Part shown: in pieces, positions 51,175 through 60,008 of the stretch
Numbering within the stretch: position 1 is the first letter of the stretch
How the letters are laid out: every line of letters begins with the position of its first letter
Origin: CAYXDR01 sp046498185
Lineage (GTDB): Bacteria > Desulfobacterota > DSM-4660 > Desulfatiglandales > Desulfatiglandaceae
Length of the DNA: 64,000 nt
Reading direction: 5' to 3'
Assembly (NCBI GenBank): GCA_046498185.1
Contig: JAWOBE010000039.1
Location: 4,533-68,532 of the forward strand
The notes under the pieces: model-generated
Told to the model about the DNA's origin: nothing
What the model saw: the letters and a program-made list of their open reading frames with translations, nothing else
The model's database searches: none
Made by a program: the position numbers and the translations under genes

Positions 51175-52263
51175 ATGTTGGATGCAGAAAGGGTTACCGG
51201 AGCGGGCCACGGCGGAGTTTTCGTGAATCGTGGTTTGCCGGTGGAAAATAGTGTGAAAGCCGGACTGACCGAGGATGTTCAACGTGTAACCGCACGTTTG
51301 TCTTTTCCTGATCATCAACTCGTGGCGGCGCTGTGCGGGCGGCATAACGAGCACCTTAAGGTGATTGAGCGGAAAATTGGTGTCACCGTCCATATGAGAG
51401 GCAACGAAATGACCCTCGGTGGCGGTGATTGGGAGGTGGAGCTTGCCGAAAAAGTGCTCCACCAGGTTTATGATCTTTTGAAAGAAGGCTATCCATTATA
51501 TATTAGTGATATAGATTACGCTATAAGAGTTGTAAGTAGTGGAAAATCTATTTCATTACGAGAAATATTTTTAGATAAAGTTTTTATCTCTTCGAAAAAG
51601 AAGGTTATAACCCCGAAAACGATAAATCAAAAAAACTACATCGATAGTATCCGTAAATATGACATGGTGTTCGGTATAGGTCCGGCCGGAACCGGTAAGA
51701 CATACCTGGCAATGGCGATGGGTATATCGGCTCTCCTAAAGAAGCAGGTACACAGGGTTGTCCTCGCCAGGCCGGCCGTCGAGGCCGGCGAAAGGCTCGG
51801 ATTTCTTCCTGGCGACCTTTACGAAAAAGTTAATCCTTACCTTCGTCCTCTTTATGATGCCCTTCACGATATGATGGATTTCGAGGGAGCTTCTAGACTT
51901 ATAGAGCAGGGCGTGATCGAGGTGGCTCCTCTTGCATTCATGCGGGGGAGAACCTTGAACGGAGCCTTTGTCATCCTTGACGAGGCTCAAAACGCCACCT
52001 CAGAGCAGATGAAGATGTTTCTCACCCGCCTTGGCTTTGATTCAAAGGCTGTAATAACCGGGGATGTAACTCAGACGGATCTACCCGAAGGGAAAAAATC
52101 CGGGCTGATCGAGGCGAGCAGAATCCTTCGGGGCATAGAGGAAATCGGTTTCGTAAATTTTTCTCGTGACGATGTCATACGGCACCCGCTGGTGCAGGAG
52201 ATCATTGACGCGTATGAGAGTCTGGAAGCTGGAGGCGGCGTTTCAAGCCGGGCGGGGCAATGA
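51175..52263 (+). CDS. PhoH-like ATPase
   Basis: 362 residues. N-terminal KH-like domain (LSFPDHQLVAALCGRHNEHLKVIERKIGVTVHMRGNEMTL) and a C-terminal PhoH ATPase with Walker A GPAGTGKTYLAMAM and Walker B FVILDEAQNAT; TGDVTQTDLP follows. Family linked to RNA metabolism together with YbeY, encoded shortly downstream, as here. A stretch from about 51480 to 51612 uses strikingly AT-rich codons compared with the rest of the gene. No clear ribosome-binding site for the chosen ATG; later starts are possible. Confidence 0.92.
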   Translation: MLDAERVTGAGHGGVFVNRGLPVENSVKAGLTEDVQRVTARLSFPDHQLVAALCGRHNEHLKVIERKIGVTVHMRGNEMTLGGGDWEVELAEKVLHQVYDLLKEGYPLYISDIDYAIRVVSSGKSISLREIFLDKVFISSKKKVITPKTINQKNYIDSIRKYDMVFGIGPAGTGKTYLAMAMGISALLKKQVHRVVLARPAVEAGERLGFLPGDLYEKVNPYLRPLYDALHDMMDFEGASRLIEQGVIEVAPLAFMRGRTLNGAFVILDEAQNATSEQMKMFLTRLGFDSKAVITGDVTQTDLPEGKKSGLIEASRILRGIEEIGFVNFSRDDVIRHPLVQEIIDAYESLEAGGGVSSRAGQ

Positions 52264-52304
52264 TTATTCAGGTCGGCGTATGTTGCCGTATTTCGGAATA
52301 AGCT

Positions 52305-54788
52305 ATGGGAAAAATCGAACGTAAAATCAACGGAAGCTCTAATAAGAGGAGAATGCGGTTTTTTGGAACCGATAGAGAAGGGCGGCATTCCGCGCAGAGA
52401 ACACCTGAAAAACAACGGCGCTGGTGGAGCTCTGAAGCCCAGAGATGCTATATCCTTCTGGGTTTCAGCATTATCGCTTCTGTGCTTCTTTACCCTGATT
52501 TTACGCCGTCTCCTCAGGTTTATCGTCCCGGGGACGTTGCCGACAGAGATATCAAAGCCGTACAGGACTTCCTGGTAGAAAACGAGGAATTAACCGAAAA
52601 GGGCAGGCGGCAGGCGGTCAAGGCTCTACTGCCTGTATATGATTTCGATCCAACCGGTGGGAATATCCGTGATCGTGTTAAGAGCGCTTTTGAAACAGGC
52701 AGGTCCAGCTTATCTATCGGGGGTTCTTCTCAAGAACATCAGGAAGGAGAAATTTCTCGGAAGAAAGACACTGTAAAGCCAGCCGGGGATTCGACCGAGG
52801 AAGATTCCACAGGATTTTTCGAGAAGCTCGGAATGACCCCCGACCCCAGTCTCTACGAACTCCTTGTCAACACTGGTTTCGATCCACGAATCGAGAAATC
52901 TTTGATTGAACAGATCGGTGAGCTCTTTAAGCAGGGTGTCGTCGGTAATGAAGAACTGCTAATGAACCATGCCGAAAACGGGATTGTCCAGCACGATATC
53001 ACAAACGAAAAGGATGTGGTGGTAACCGATGTGGACAGGTTCCTGGATATGGCTTCGGCTGTTCGTCTGATTTCGTCTTTCGAGCAGAAAGAGTGGCGTG
53101 CCCTTGACGACCAATCCCTTAAAGCCGCGTCTGAGCTTGCCAAGGCTCTTTTACGGCCGAATTTGACCTTTAACAAAAGGGAGACTCAGCTGCGTAAAGA
53201 CAATGCCTATCAATCGGTGAAGCCTTTTTATTTTAAGGTAAAAAAAGGCGAGATGCTGCTCAGAGAAGGAGAGAGGATAACCAGTGAACACCTTGCAAAG
53301 CTGGAAACCCAGGAAAATCTTTTGAAATCAAAGGGGTTGTGTGGAAGGGCTCCCGCGATGGCCGCTTTCATCGGCTTTCTTATGATAAGCCTGTATCTTA
53401 CCGGATTGATGAACCCCAAAAACAGTCGTATTAATTTGAGAGATTTGTTGTTTAACTCTTTTGCCTGTCTCGGGGTGCTTTTGGTGGTTATCGCCGGTAA
53501 TTTGGTCTCCGAAGAAGTTTCCAGGGGGTTTGGGTTTTTCACCGCTACAGCGCTTCTATTCGCTCTTCCGGTGGCCGGCGGGGCCATGCTGGTGTCTATT
53601 TTTCATGGAATGCGGGTTGCCGGTGTTTTTTCGCTGGTAATGGCCGTTCTCGCATCGTTGGCTGTTGGAGGACAGGTAGAATTTTTCCTTTATTATTTTA
53701 TAACATCCTTGGTGGCTGGGCATGGAGTCGTGAATTGTAAAGAGAGAGGGGTGCTCATCAAGGCCTCGCTTAAAACGGCCGCTGTTGGCTTGGCGCTTTC
53801 ACTTGCCGTCCAGACACTTCATGGATCGTTTTATTCCTTGGAAACGATTGTCGCAGGTGTCGCCGCTGTCAGCGGTGGATTGCTTGCCGGAGTGATTGCC
53901 ACAGGTCTCCTGCCCCTTGTGGAAATGACCTTCGGATATACTACCGATATAAAACTCCTCGAGCTGGCTAATCTTGATCAGGCCCTGTTGAGGGAACAAA
54001 TGGTTCAGGCACCAGGCACCTACCATCATAGTGTGATAGTAAGCAATATGGTGGAAGCGTCGGCTAAAGCTGTTGGTGCAAATCCTTTGCTTGCAAAAGT
54101 TGCAGCTTATTACCATGATATTGGAAAAATAAAGAAGCCATTGTATTTTATAGAAAACCAAATTCATTGTGAAAATAAACATGAAAAACTTGCTCCATCA
54201 ATGAGTAGCCTAATCCTTATTTCTCATGTTAAAGATGGAGTTGAAATGGCGAGAAAAAATAAATTAGGCAAAGAAATAATAGATATAATCCAGCAGCACC
54301 ACGGAACAAGTATAATAAGTTATTTTTATGAAAAAGCAAAAGAACAGGCACAGAAGAAAGGTGGGAAGTCCTCGCTTGTAAAAGAACAGGATTTCAGGTA
54401 CCCGGGGCCGAAGCCGCAGACGAAAGAAGCGGGGCTCGTAATGCTGGCCGATATGGTGGAGGCAGCTTCCAGGTCGTTGGCGGATCCCAATCCAGCCAGA
54501 ATACAGGGGATGTTGCAGAAAATTATCAAAAAGGTTTTTTCCGACGGCCAGCTCGATGAATGTGAACTTACCTTGAAAGACCTGAATGAAATAGCAAAGA
54601 GCTTCAGCAAGACATTGAGCGGGATTTTCCACCACCGGGTGGATTATCCTGAAAACACCGGGCGCATGACGTCCGGAAGGAAAGCTGGTAATGGAAATTC
54701 AGATCATCACCCGCAGGCGGATGCGCGGAATAAGAAAGAGGGAGATACGGGCGAGGCTGGCGAAAGTCTTAAAAGACTTGGGTTGTAA
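52305..54788 (+). CDS. 7TM-HD domain phosphodiesterase (PgpH/YqfF-like)
   Basis: 827 residues. One N-terminal membrane helix (YILLGFSIIASVLLYPDF), an extracytoplasmic 7TMR-HDED domain of about 260 residues, seven helices (about 350-560), and a cytoplasmic HD domain: APGTYHHSVIVSNMVEASAKAVGANPLLAKVAAYYHDIGKIKKPLYFIENQ, with conserved His and the HD pair, then HVKDGVEMARKNKLG and IIQQHHGTSIISYFY. Relatives hydrolyse cyclic-di-AMP. Its last 98 bases overlap ybeY in another frame. The HD domain part (54090-54350) is very AT-rich. Confidence 0.92.
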   Translation: MGKIERKINGSSNKRRMRFFGTDREGRHSAQRTPEKQRRWWSSEAQRCYILLGFSIIASVLLYPDFTPSPQVYRPGDVADRDIKAVQDFLVENEELTEKGRRQAVKALLPVYDFDPTGGNIRDRVKSAFETGRSSLSIGGSSQEHQEGEISRKKDTVKPAGDSTEEDSTGFFEKLGMTPDPSLYELLVNTGFDPRIEKSLIEQIGELFKQGVVGNEELLMNHAENGIVQHDITNEKDVVVTDVDRFLDMASAVRLISSFEQKEWRALDDQSLKAASELAKALLRPNLTFNKRETQLRKDNAYQSVKPFYFKVKKGEMLLREGERITSEHLAKLETQENLLKSKGLCGRAPAMAAFIGFLMISLYLTGLMNPKNSRINLRDLLFNSFACLGVLLVVIAGNLVSEEVSRGFGFFTATALLFALPVAGGAMLVSIFHGMRVAGVFSLVMAVLASLAVGGQVEFFLYYFITSLVAGHGVVNCKERGVLIKASLKTAAVGLALSLAVQTLHGSFYSLETIVAGVAAVSGGLLAGVIATGLLPLVEMTFGYTTDIKLLELANLDQALLREQMVQAPGTYHHSVIVSNMVEASAKAVGANPLLAKVAAYYHDIGKIKKPLYFIENQIHCENKHEKLAPSMSSLILISHVKDGVEMARKNKLGKEIIDIIQQHHGTSIISYFYEKAKEQAQKKGGKSSLVKEQDFRYPGPKPQTKEAGLVMLADMVEAASRSLADPNPARIQGMLQKIIKKVFSDGQLDECELTLKDLNEIAKSFSKTLSGIFHHRVDYPENTGRMTSGRKAGNGNSDHHPQADARNKKEGDTGEAGESLKRLGL

Positions 54789-55119
54789 AGACAAGGAATT
54801 AAGTGTGGTTCTAGCGGACGACGCCTGGATCTCCGAGCTAAACGCGCGTTACCGGGGCAAAAGTGGCACAACCAATGTGCTCTCGTTTCCCCAGAAAGAC
54901 GACGCTATTCCCTCCTTTGCCGGTGATATGCTCGGAGATATCGTGGTTTCTGTTGAAACCGCGGCGAGGGAGGCGGAGATAGAGGGCTGCAGCCTCGAGT
55001 CGCGGGTGCAGCGTCTCCTTTGCCATGGTTTGCTGCATCTACTGGGCTATGAGCATGAAGGATCGGAAGCGGAGGCCGCCCTTTTCTTCGAAATTGAGGA
55101 GCGTCTTGCCGGTCTCTAA
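54691..55119 (+). CDS. ybeY: Endoribonuclease YbeY, rRNA maturation
   Basis: 142 residues. Zinc site HGLLHLLGYEHEG (H-x3-H-x5-H) plus NVLSFPQ and ISELNARYRGKSGTTNV are signature segments. Processes 16S rRNA 3' end and takes part in 70S quality control. Overlaps the 7TM-HD gene by 98 bases; the start ATG has AGGAAAG upstream. If YbeY uses a later start the overlap shortens, but the family core begins near residue 35. Confidence 0.94.
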   Translation: MEIQIITRRRMRGIRKREIRARLAKVLKDLGCKDKELSVVLADDAWISELNARYRGKSGTTNVLSFPQKDDAIPSFAGDMLGDIVVSVETAAREAEIEGCSLESRVQRLLCHGLLHLLGYEHEGSEAEAALFFEIEERLAGL

Positions 55120-55199
55120 AGAGTCGGTCCGAAAGGAAAGTCCCGCTAAAAACCGGACTGATTGGCTTGTTTTTGGTCGAACGGCGGGAAAAGAAGAAC

Positions 55200-55601
55200 A
55201 TGATTTACGGAATAGGTATCGATCTCGTTAGAATCGCCAGGATAGACCGTGTTCTAAAGAAATGGGGCGATCGTTTCGTCTGCCGTGTCTTTACCATCTC
55301 TGAGGTTGTCGAATGTAAGTCGCGACCGAAGCCGGCGGCGGCCTTTGCTTTACGTTTTGCGGCCAAGGAAGCTTTTTCAAAGGCCGTGGGAACCGGAATG
55401 AGACTTGGCGTGGCATGGCGGGATATCGAAACGATTTCGACGCCTGGTGGCAGACCGGAATTGAGGCTGCACGGGAAGGCAGGCCGTCTTTGCTTGAAAC
55501 TTGGGATATCGGGTGTTCACTTATCCCTTTCCGATGAGGGTGCCTACGGGTCGGCGATGGTTGTGCTCGAATCAGGTTCGAAGCGGGAGCCGGTGCATTG
55601 A
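55200..55601 (+). CDS. acpS: Holo-[acyl-carrier-protein] synthase
   Basis: 133 residues from the ATG at 55200. Family opening MIYGIGIDLVRIARIDRVLKKWGDRFVCRVFT with the metal-binding Asp8, and RFAAKEAFSKAVGTGMR with Glu of the second metal ligand, ending VHLSLSDEGAYGSAMVVLE. Attaches 4'-phosphopantetheine from CoA to ACP. Its stop overlaps the tsaE start (TGATGG). Confidence 0.94.
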   Translation: MIYGIGIDLVRIARIDRVLKKWGDRFVCRVFTISEVVECKSRPKPAAAFALRFAAKEAFSKAVGTGMRLGVAWRDIETISTPGGRPELRLHGKAGRLCLKLGISGVHLSLSDEGAYGSAMVVLESGSKREPVH

Positions 55602-56101
55602 TGGGGTATTGCAGGCTTGAAATTCTCTCACGATCTGATGACGATACGGTCCTGTTTGGAAAGCGATTGGGCTCTTTGCTTATCGCCGGCGATGTCGTGG
55701 CTCTGGCAGGGGAACCTGGAAGCGGGAAAACCTGGCTCACAAAAGGCATAGCCTCAGGGCTCGGTGTAGGGCCGGGAATCATCGTCACCAGCCCATCGTT
55801 CTCGTTGATAAATGAATACGAGGGCCGATGTCTACTTTATCATATGGACGTATATCGACTCGGTACGCTTGATGAATTTCTTGACAGCGGGCTGGAAGAG
55901 TATTTTTACCGGGATGCGGTTGTTGTTCTGGAATGGGCCAACCGATGGCCGGAATTGCTTTCAAGGGACAGCCTGATTGTCGAGATTTTAATTCTGGCGG
56001 AATGTTCGCGGAGAATCGTTTTATCCGGGCATGGGGAAAGGCCCCGAAAATTGGTTGAGATGCTGAAACAGAAGCCGGACAAGGAGTTGGAATGGCGTTA
56101 A
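55601..56101 (+). CDS. tsaE: tRNA threonylcarbamoyladenosine biosynthesis ATPase TsaE
   Basis: 166 residues. Walker A in ALAGEPGSGKTWLTKGIASGLGV, TSPSFSLINEYEG and the Walker B-like LYHMDVYRLGTLDEF, and VVVLEWANRWPELL (conserved WxE/P). Works with TsaD, TsaB and TsaC to make t6A37 in ANN-decoding tRNAs; tsaD lies 1.2 kb downstream. Start overlaps the acpS stop; its own end overlaps lysC by ten bases. Confidence 0.93.
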   Translation: MGYCRLEILSRSDDDTVLFGKRLGSLLIAGDVVALAGEPGSGKTWLTKGIASGLGVGPGIIVTSPSFSLINEYEGRCLLYHMDVYRLGTLDEFLDSGLEEYFYRDAVVVLEWANRWPELLSRDSLIVEILILAECSRRIVLSGHGERPRKLVEMLKQKPDKELEWR

Positions 56102-57318
56102 TTGTACAGAAATACGGCGGAACTTCGGTCGCTGATATCGAACGCATCAAAGCCGTATCCGACAGGATAATCGACTCCAGGGCCAAGGGGTACAAAGTGG
56201 TGGTTGTCGTGTCGGCTATGGCCGGGCAGACCGATGACCTTATATCATGCGCAAAAAGCGCTGTAGCCGAGCCTGATGCAAGAGAGCTGGATGTGTTGAT
56301 GGTCACCGGGGAGCAGCGTTCGGCGGCTTTATTGAGCATGGTGCTTAAAAGTAAAGGCGTGGATGCCTGTTCGTTGATGGGTCACCAGGTGGCGGTGCGT
56401 ACTGATTCGGCTTTTGGAAGTGCCAGAATACTTTCAATTGACAGCGTTCGTATCATTAAAGAGCTGGAACAGGATCGGGTAGTTGTCGTGGCGGGATTTC
56501 AGGGAATAGACGACGATAACAATGTCACCACATTAGGCAGGGGTGGCTCCGATACAACCGCGGTGGCTCTTGCGGCTGTTTTGAACGCCGAGGTTTGCGA
56601 GATATATACCGACGTGGAGGGGGTTTTCAGCACGGATCCCAATTTATGTGCCAAGGCGAGAAAACTGTCGAGGATTTCGTATGACGAAATGTTGGAGCTT
56701 GCCAGTCTGGGCGCCAAGGTTCTCGAGATAAGGGCCGTGGAATCCGCGAAGATTTACAATGTGGAGGTCCATGTTCGGTCCAGTTTTACATATCAGGAGG
56801 GTACGATGGTCGTTGCCGAAACCAGGGATATGGAAAAGGTGCTGGTATCCGGGGTTACATATGATAGGAACGCGGCCCGGATCACCGTAAAAAAGGTGCC
56901 CGACAGGCCCGGCATATCAAGCAGGCTGTTCAAGCCCGTGAGCGATGCCGGAATCGTAGTCGATGTAATTGTGCAAAATACGAATGAAGATGGATATACC
57001 GATCTTACATTCACCGTCACAAAGCCGGATTTCCAGAAGGCGATGAAGCTGGTCGGCGAAGTAGCCGGGGAAATCGGAGCCGAGAAAGTCATGGGTGATT
57101 TGGACATCGCCAAAGTGTCCATCGTTGGTGCTGGTATGAGGAGCCATGCAGGGGTGGCACAGAAGATGTTTCAGGCCTTGGCGGATGAGAACGTCAACAT
57201 CATGATGATAAGTACCTCGGAGATAAAGGTGTCCTGCGTCATCGAAGAAAAATACACCGAATTGGCGGTGAGGGTTTTGCACAGGGCTTTCGACCTCGAG
57301 GCGAACGATAAGAAATGA
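56092..57318 (+). CDS. lysC: Aspartate kinase
   Basis: 408 residues, monofunctional class. N-terminal kinase VQKYGGTSVADIERIKAVSDRI, with TLGRGGSDTTAVALAA and EIYTDVEGVFSTDPN; C-terminal pair of ACT domains (about 265-400: RITVKKVPDRPGISSRLFKPVSDAGI, VSIVGAGMRSHAGVAQKMFQALADENVNIMMISTSEIKVSCVI) which mediate feedback control by lysine and/or threonine. First step of the aspartate family pathway. AAGGAG precedes the start, within tsaE. Confidence 0.97.
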   Translation: MALIVQKYGGTSVADIERIKAVSDRIIDSRAKGYKVVVVVSAMAGQTDDLISCAKSAVAEPDARELDVLMVTGEQRSAALLSMVLKSKGVDACSLMGHQVAVRTDSAFGSARILSIDSVRIIKELEQDRVVVVAGFQGIDDDNNVTTLGRGGSDTTAVALAAVLNAEVCEIYTDVEGVFSTDPNLCAKARKLSRISYDEMLELASLGAKVLEIRAVESAKIYNVEVHVRSSFTYQEGTMVVAETRDMEKVLVSGVTYDRNAARITVKKVPDRPGISSRLFKPVSDAGIVVDVIVQNTNEDGYTDLTFTVTKPDFQKAMKLVGEVAGEIGAEKVMGDLDIAKVSIVGAGMRSHAGVAQKMFQALADENVNIMMISTSEIKVSCVIEEKYTELAVRVLHRAFDLEANDKK

Positions 57319-57340
57319 CAGCGCAGGGAGTTGTGGCTCC

Positions 57341-58360
57341 ATGAATGTTCTCGGCATAGATACTTCCTGCGACGATACATCCGCCGGGGTCGTCGCGGGT
57401 GGTCGGCATGTACTTTCAAATGTTGTTCACTCCCAGATAAGCCTTCACAGCAGACACGGGGGTGTCGTCCCGGAGCTGGCGTCCAGGGCGCATGTGCGGA
57501 ATATCATGCCGGTTGTACGGGAAGCGGTTTCCCGGGCCGGGTTGACTCTTGAACAAGTGGACGCGGTGGCGGTGACGGTTGGCCCCGGGTTGGTCGGCTC
57601 CCTTCTTGTGGGGTTGTATTATGCGAAGGCTCTTTCAAGCGTCCTGAAAATACCGCTTGCGGCCGTCAATCATTTGGAAGGACATATTTTATCAGTGTTT
57701 CTGGAACCCGAAATCCCGTCTTTCCCATTTGTTTGCCTCACGGTTTCCGGAGGCCATACCAGCATTTACCACGTCAAAGGGTACGGCGATTACGTCCATG
57801 TGGGCCAAACCTTGGACGATGCCGCTGGGGAAGCTTATGACAAGGTGGCTAAAATTTTGGGTCTGGGTTATCCCGGCGGACCCATAATAGAGCGAATTGC
57901 ACAATCGGGCAGACGTGATGCCGTGTGTTTTCCCCGTGCATATTTGTCTCCAGAATCCCTGGACTTCAGTTTCAGCGGGTTGAAGACTTCCGTATCACTG
58001 TACGTGAAAAAATGGCATCAGGAGCCTGCAGCGGCGGTAAAAACTTCGGTTGCCGATATCGCTGCGTCTTTTGAAGAGGCGGTAATAGACGTCCTGGTTC
58101 GAAAAGTGTTCAAGGCTCAGGATCTGGTGGGAGCCGGGGCCGTTGTAATCGCCGGCGGCGTCGCCTGCAACGGGCGGCTCCGGTCGGTGGCGTCCGCCGA
58201 AGCTGAAAGACGTGGAATCCGGCTCTATCATCCCAGGCCTGTATACTGCACAGACAACGGAGCGATGATAGCCGCGGCGGGCTATCACCACCTTATAAAC
58301 GGCAATACCGTCGACAGCTCGGTCGATGTGCGTTCACGGTATCCAATATCCGAGATTTAG
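57341..58360 (+). CDS. tsaD: tRNA N6-adenosine threonylcarbamoyltransferase
   Basis: 339 residues. ASKHA fold: MNVLGIDTSCDDTSAGVV, the metal-binding histidines in AAVNHLEGHILSVFLE, SGGHTSIYHV, TLDDAAGEAYDKVAKILGLGYPGGP, and the C-terminal VIAGGVACNGRLR with YCTDNGAMIAAAG. Catalyses t6A formation with TsaE, encoded upstream. Confidence 0.97.
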   Translation: MNVLGIDTSCDDTSAGVVAGGRHVLSNVVHSQISLHSRHGGVVPELASRAHVRNIMPVVREAVSRAGLTLEQVDAVAVTVGPGLVGSLLVGLYYAKALSSVLKIPLAAVNHLEGHILSVFLEPEIPSFPFVCLTVSGGHTSIYHVKGYGDYVHVGQTLDDAAGEAYDKVAKILGLGYPGGPIIERIAQSGRRDAVCFPRAYLSPESLDFSFSGLKTSVSLYVKKWHQEPAAAVKTSVADIAASFEEAVIDVLVRKVFKAQDLVGAGAVVIAGGVACNGRLRSVASAEAERRGIRLYHPRPVYCTDNGAMIAAAGYHHLINGNTVDSSVDVRSRYPISEI

Positions 58361-58386
58361 AGCTGGAGGACTTCCTTACATACAAC

Positions 58387-58920
58387 ATGATTCCAGTGGG
58401 AGAACGAAAGTCATGGTTATTTTATCTAAGACGCCGGCTACGGTATTTTTATCTGCGCCTGATCGCTCTCCGTGGTTCACCCGGTGAACTCGCGCTTGGC
58501 ATGGCCTTGGGCATTTTTGTCGGCATGATGCCGATAATGCCTTTTCAAATCGCCGTTGCAATTTCACTGGCTTTATTGTTCAGGGCCAGCAAGATCACGG
58601 CTGCAGTGGGCACATGGATAAGCAATCCTGCGACATGGTATGTTGTTTATTACTATGACTATAAACTCGGATCTTCCCTACTCGGTATTTCCCCTGACAG
58701 GGCATTTTTTTCTTCGGTGATGAGGGCGCTGGAGTCCGGTGAATCTCCAATCGCGGTCATATCAAAAATAGTGGGTGCAGGCGGTACCGGGTTTACTGCA
58801 TTTCTGATCGGTGGATCGTTAATCGGTGTTTTGATCGCCATTCCGTCTTATTTCATTTGGCTGGGAGTATTCAGATACATCCGCCTCTGGCGCCGCAACC
58901 GCACGAGGATTCGAAAATGA
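58387..58920 (+). CDS. DUF2062 membrane protein
   Basis: 177 residues. DUF2062 signature: LRYFYLRLIALRGSPGELALGMALGIFVGMMPIMPFQIAVAISLALLF and ISNPATWYVVYYYDYKLGSSLLG (the NP motif). Three to four membrane segments with a basic tail. Often encoded next to lipid or glycosyl transferases; function unknown. Its stop overlaps the rsmA start by four bases (ATGA). Confidence 0.88.
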   Translation: MIPVGERKSWLFYLRRRLRYFYLRLIALRGSPGELALGMALGIFVGMMPIMPFQIAVAISLALLFRASKITAAVGTWISNPATWYVVYYYDYKLGSSLLGISPDRAFFSSVMRALESGESPIAVISKIVGAGGTGFTAFLIGGSLIGVLIAIPSYFIWLGVFRYIRLWRRNRTRIRK

Positions 58921-59741
58921 CGATATTCAAAGCCCAGAAAAGCCTTGGCCAGCATTTTCTTGTGGACCGAAGGGTTGTCCGGGCTATTATCGAAGGTGCC
59001 GGACTGGAACCGTCGGATGTGATTGTGGAAATAGGGCCGGGGCTTGGTGCGCTGACTTTTCAGCTTGCCGGAAAAGTATGTCGTGTCGTGGCGGTGGAGA
59101 AGGATTTGCGGGCGTATGCCGAGCTTGAGCGACGTCTTAACCTGATGTCCGTTGAAAATGTCGACCTGGTTCGGGGCGATATCCTGGGTTTTCCGCTGGA
59201 CTCTGTCGCCGGTCGGTTTTCGGCCAAGGTCACCGTGGTCGGCAATCTTCCTTACAACATATCCAAACCTGTGCTTGAAAAGCTCCTGCGAAGCCATGCG
59301 GTTGTCGAGCGAGCGGTTTTGATGTTCCAGGCCGAAGTAGCCGACCGGCTGCTAGCCTCCCCCGGGAGTAAGGCATACGGGGCATTGACGTTGATGGTTC
59401 GGTACAGGGCTTCTCCAAGCCTGATGCTGGATGTGTCAAGGGAGTCTTTCCGTCCTAAGCCTAAAGTGGATTCGAAGGTCATCAGTCTTGACTTTTCCTC
59501 TCCTTTTTGCAGAAACATGAATGATGAAGCCTGGTTCGATACGGTGGTGCGTGCTGCTTTCTCCCACCGTCGCAAAACTTTGATCAATTCTCTGATGGGT
59601 TCGGGTTATAAATGGCCTAGAGAAATGCTGGCGGATATTCTGGCCGATTGTGGAATCGACGCTTCCAGAAGGGCGGAAACTCTGAGCATGGATGAATTTT
59701 TACACCTGAGCGCCCGGATGGATACGGCTTTTCCCCGATGA
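58917..59741 (+). CDS. rsmA: 16S rRNA dimethyladenosine transferase
   Basis: 274 residues from ATG 58917. Opens FKAQKSLGQHFLVDRRVVRAIIEGAG, the canonical KsgA start; EIGPGLGALTFQLAG (SAM), NLPYNISKPVLEKLL (catalytic NLPY) and VDSKVISLDF. Dimethylates A1518/A1519. Overlaps DUF2062. Confidence 0.96.
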   Translation: MTIFKAQKSLGQHFLVDRRVVRAIIEGAGLEPSDVIVEIGPGLGALTFQLAGKVCRVVAVEKDLRAYAELERRLNLMSVENVDLVRGDILGFPLDSVAGRFSAKVTVVGNLPYNISKPVLEKLLRSHAVVERAVLMFQAEVADRLLASPGSKAYGALTLMVRYRASPSLMLDVSRESFRPKPKVDSKVISLDFSSPFCRNMNDEAWFDTVVRAAFSHRRKTLINSLMGSGYKWPREMLADILADCGIDASRRAETLSMDEFLHLSARMDTAFPR

Positions 59742-59828
59742 ATCCGATGCATCGGAATCCGCGTCCCGCTGGGAGGAGCCGTCTCTGCGATTGACAAAAT
59801 TATATCAAGGTGTTACCGATCAAACAGT

Positions 59829-59996
59829 TTCACGATTGATGGAACCGTAATAAGTACCATCCCCGGCTTATCGGCGTCGGGGTCGGGATCGGTATCGGGG
59901 TCGAAAAGGTCGCCGGTCAACTTCCGATACCGATAGCGCCCCCGACCCCGAGGGACATCGTTGTTTTAAGTTTTTACGATCGCATCACGATTGAAC
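59829..59996 (-). repeat. Dispersed palindromic repeat, copy B
   Basis: Reverse complement nearly superposes on 26341-26490: same TTCAATCGTGATGCGATCGTAAAAA start, TCCCTCGGGGTCGGGG block, GGTATCGGAAGTTGAC core, GCGACCTTTTCGACC, and CCGGGGATGGTACTTATTACG end. It has an extra GGGATC/GGGGTC-type hexamer run (CCGATACCGATCCCGACCCCGACGCCGATA on the minus strand). Fills almost all of the rsmA-panC gap. Confidence 0.8.
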
Positions 59997-60008
59997 AGAG
60001 GGTAGTTT

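Noticed and set aside
59742..60008. CRISPR-like short repeats in the rsmA-panC gap
   Set aside because: The hexamer runs are contiguous without unique spacers; the segment is the dispersed palindromic repeat.
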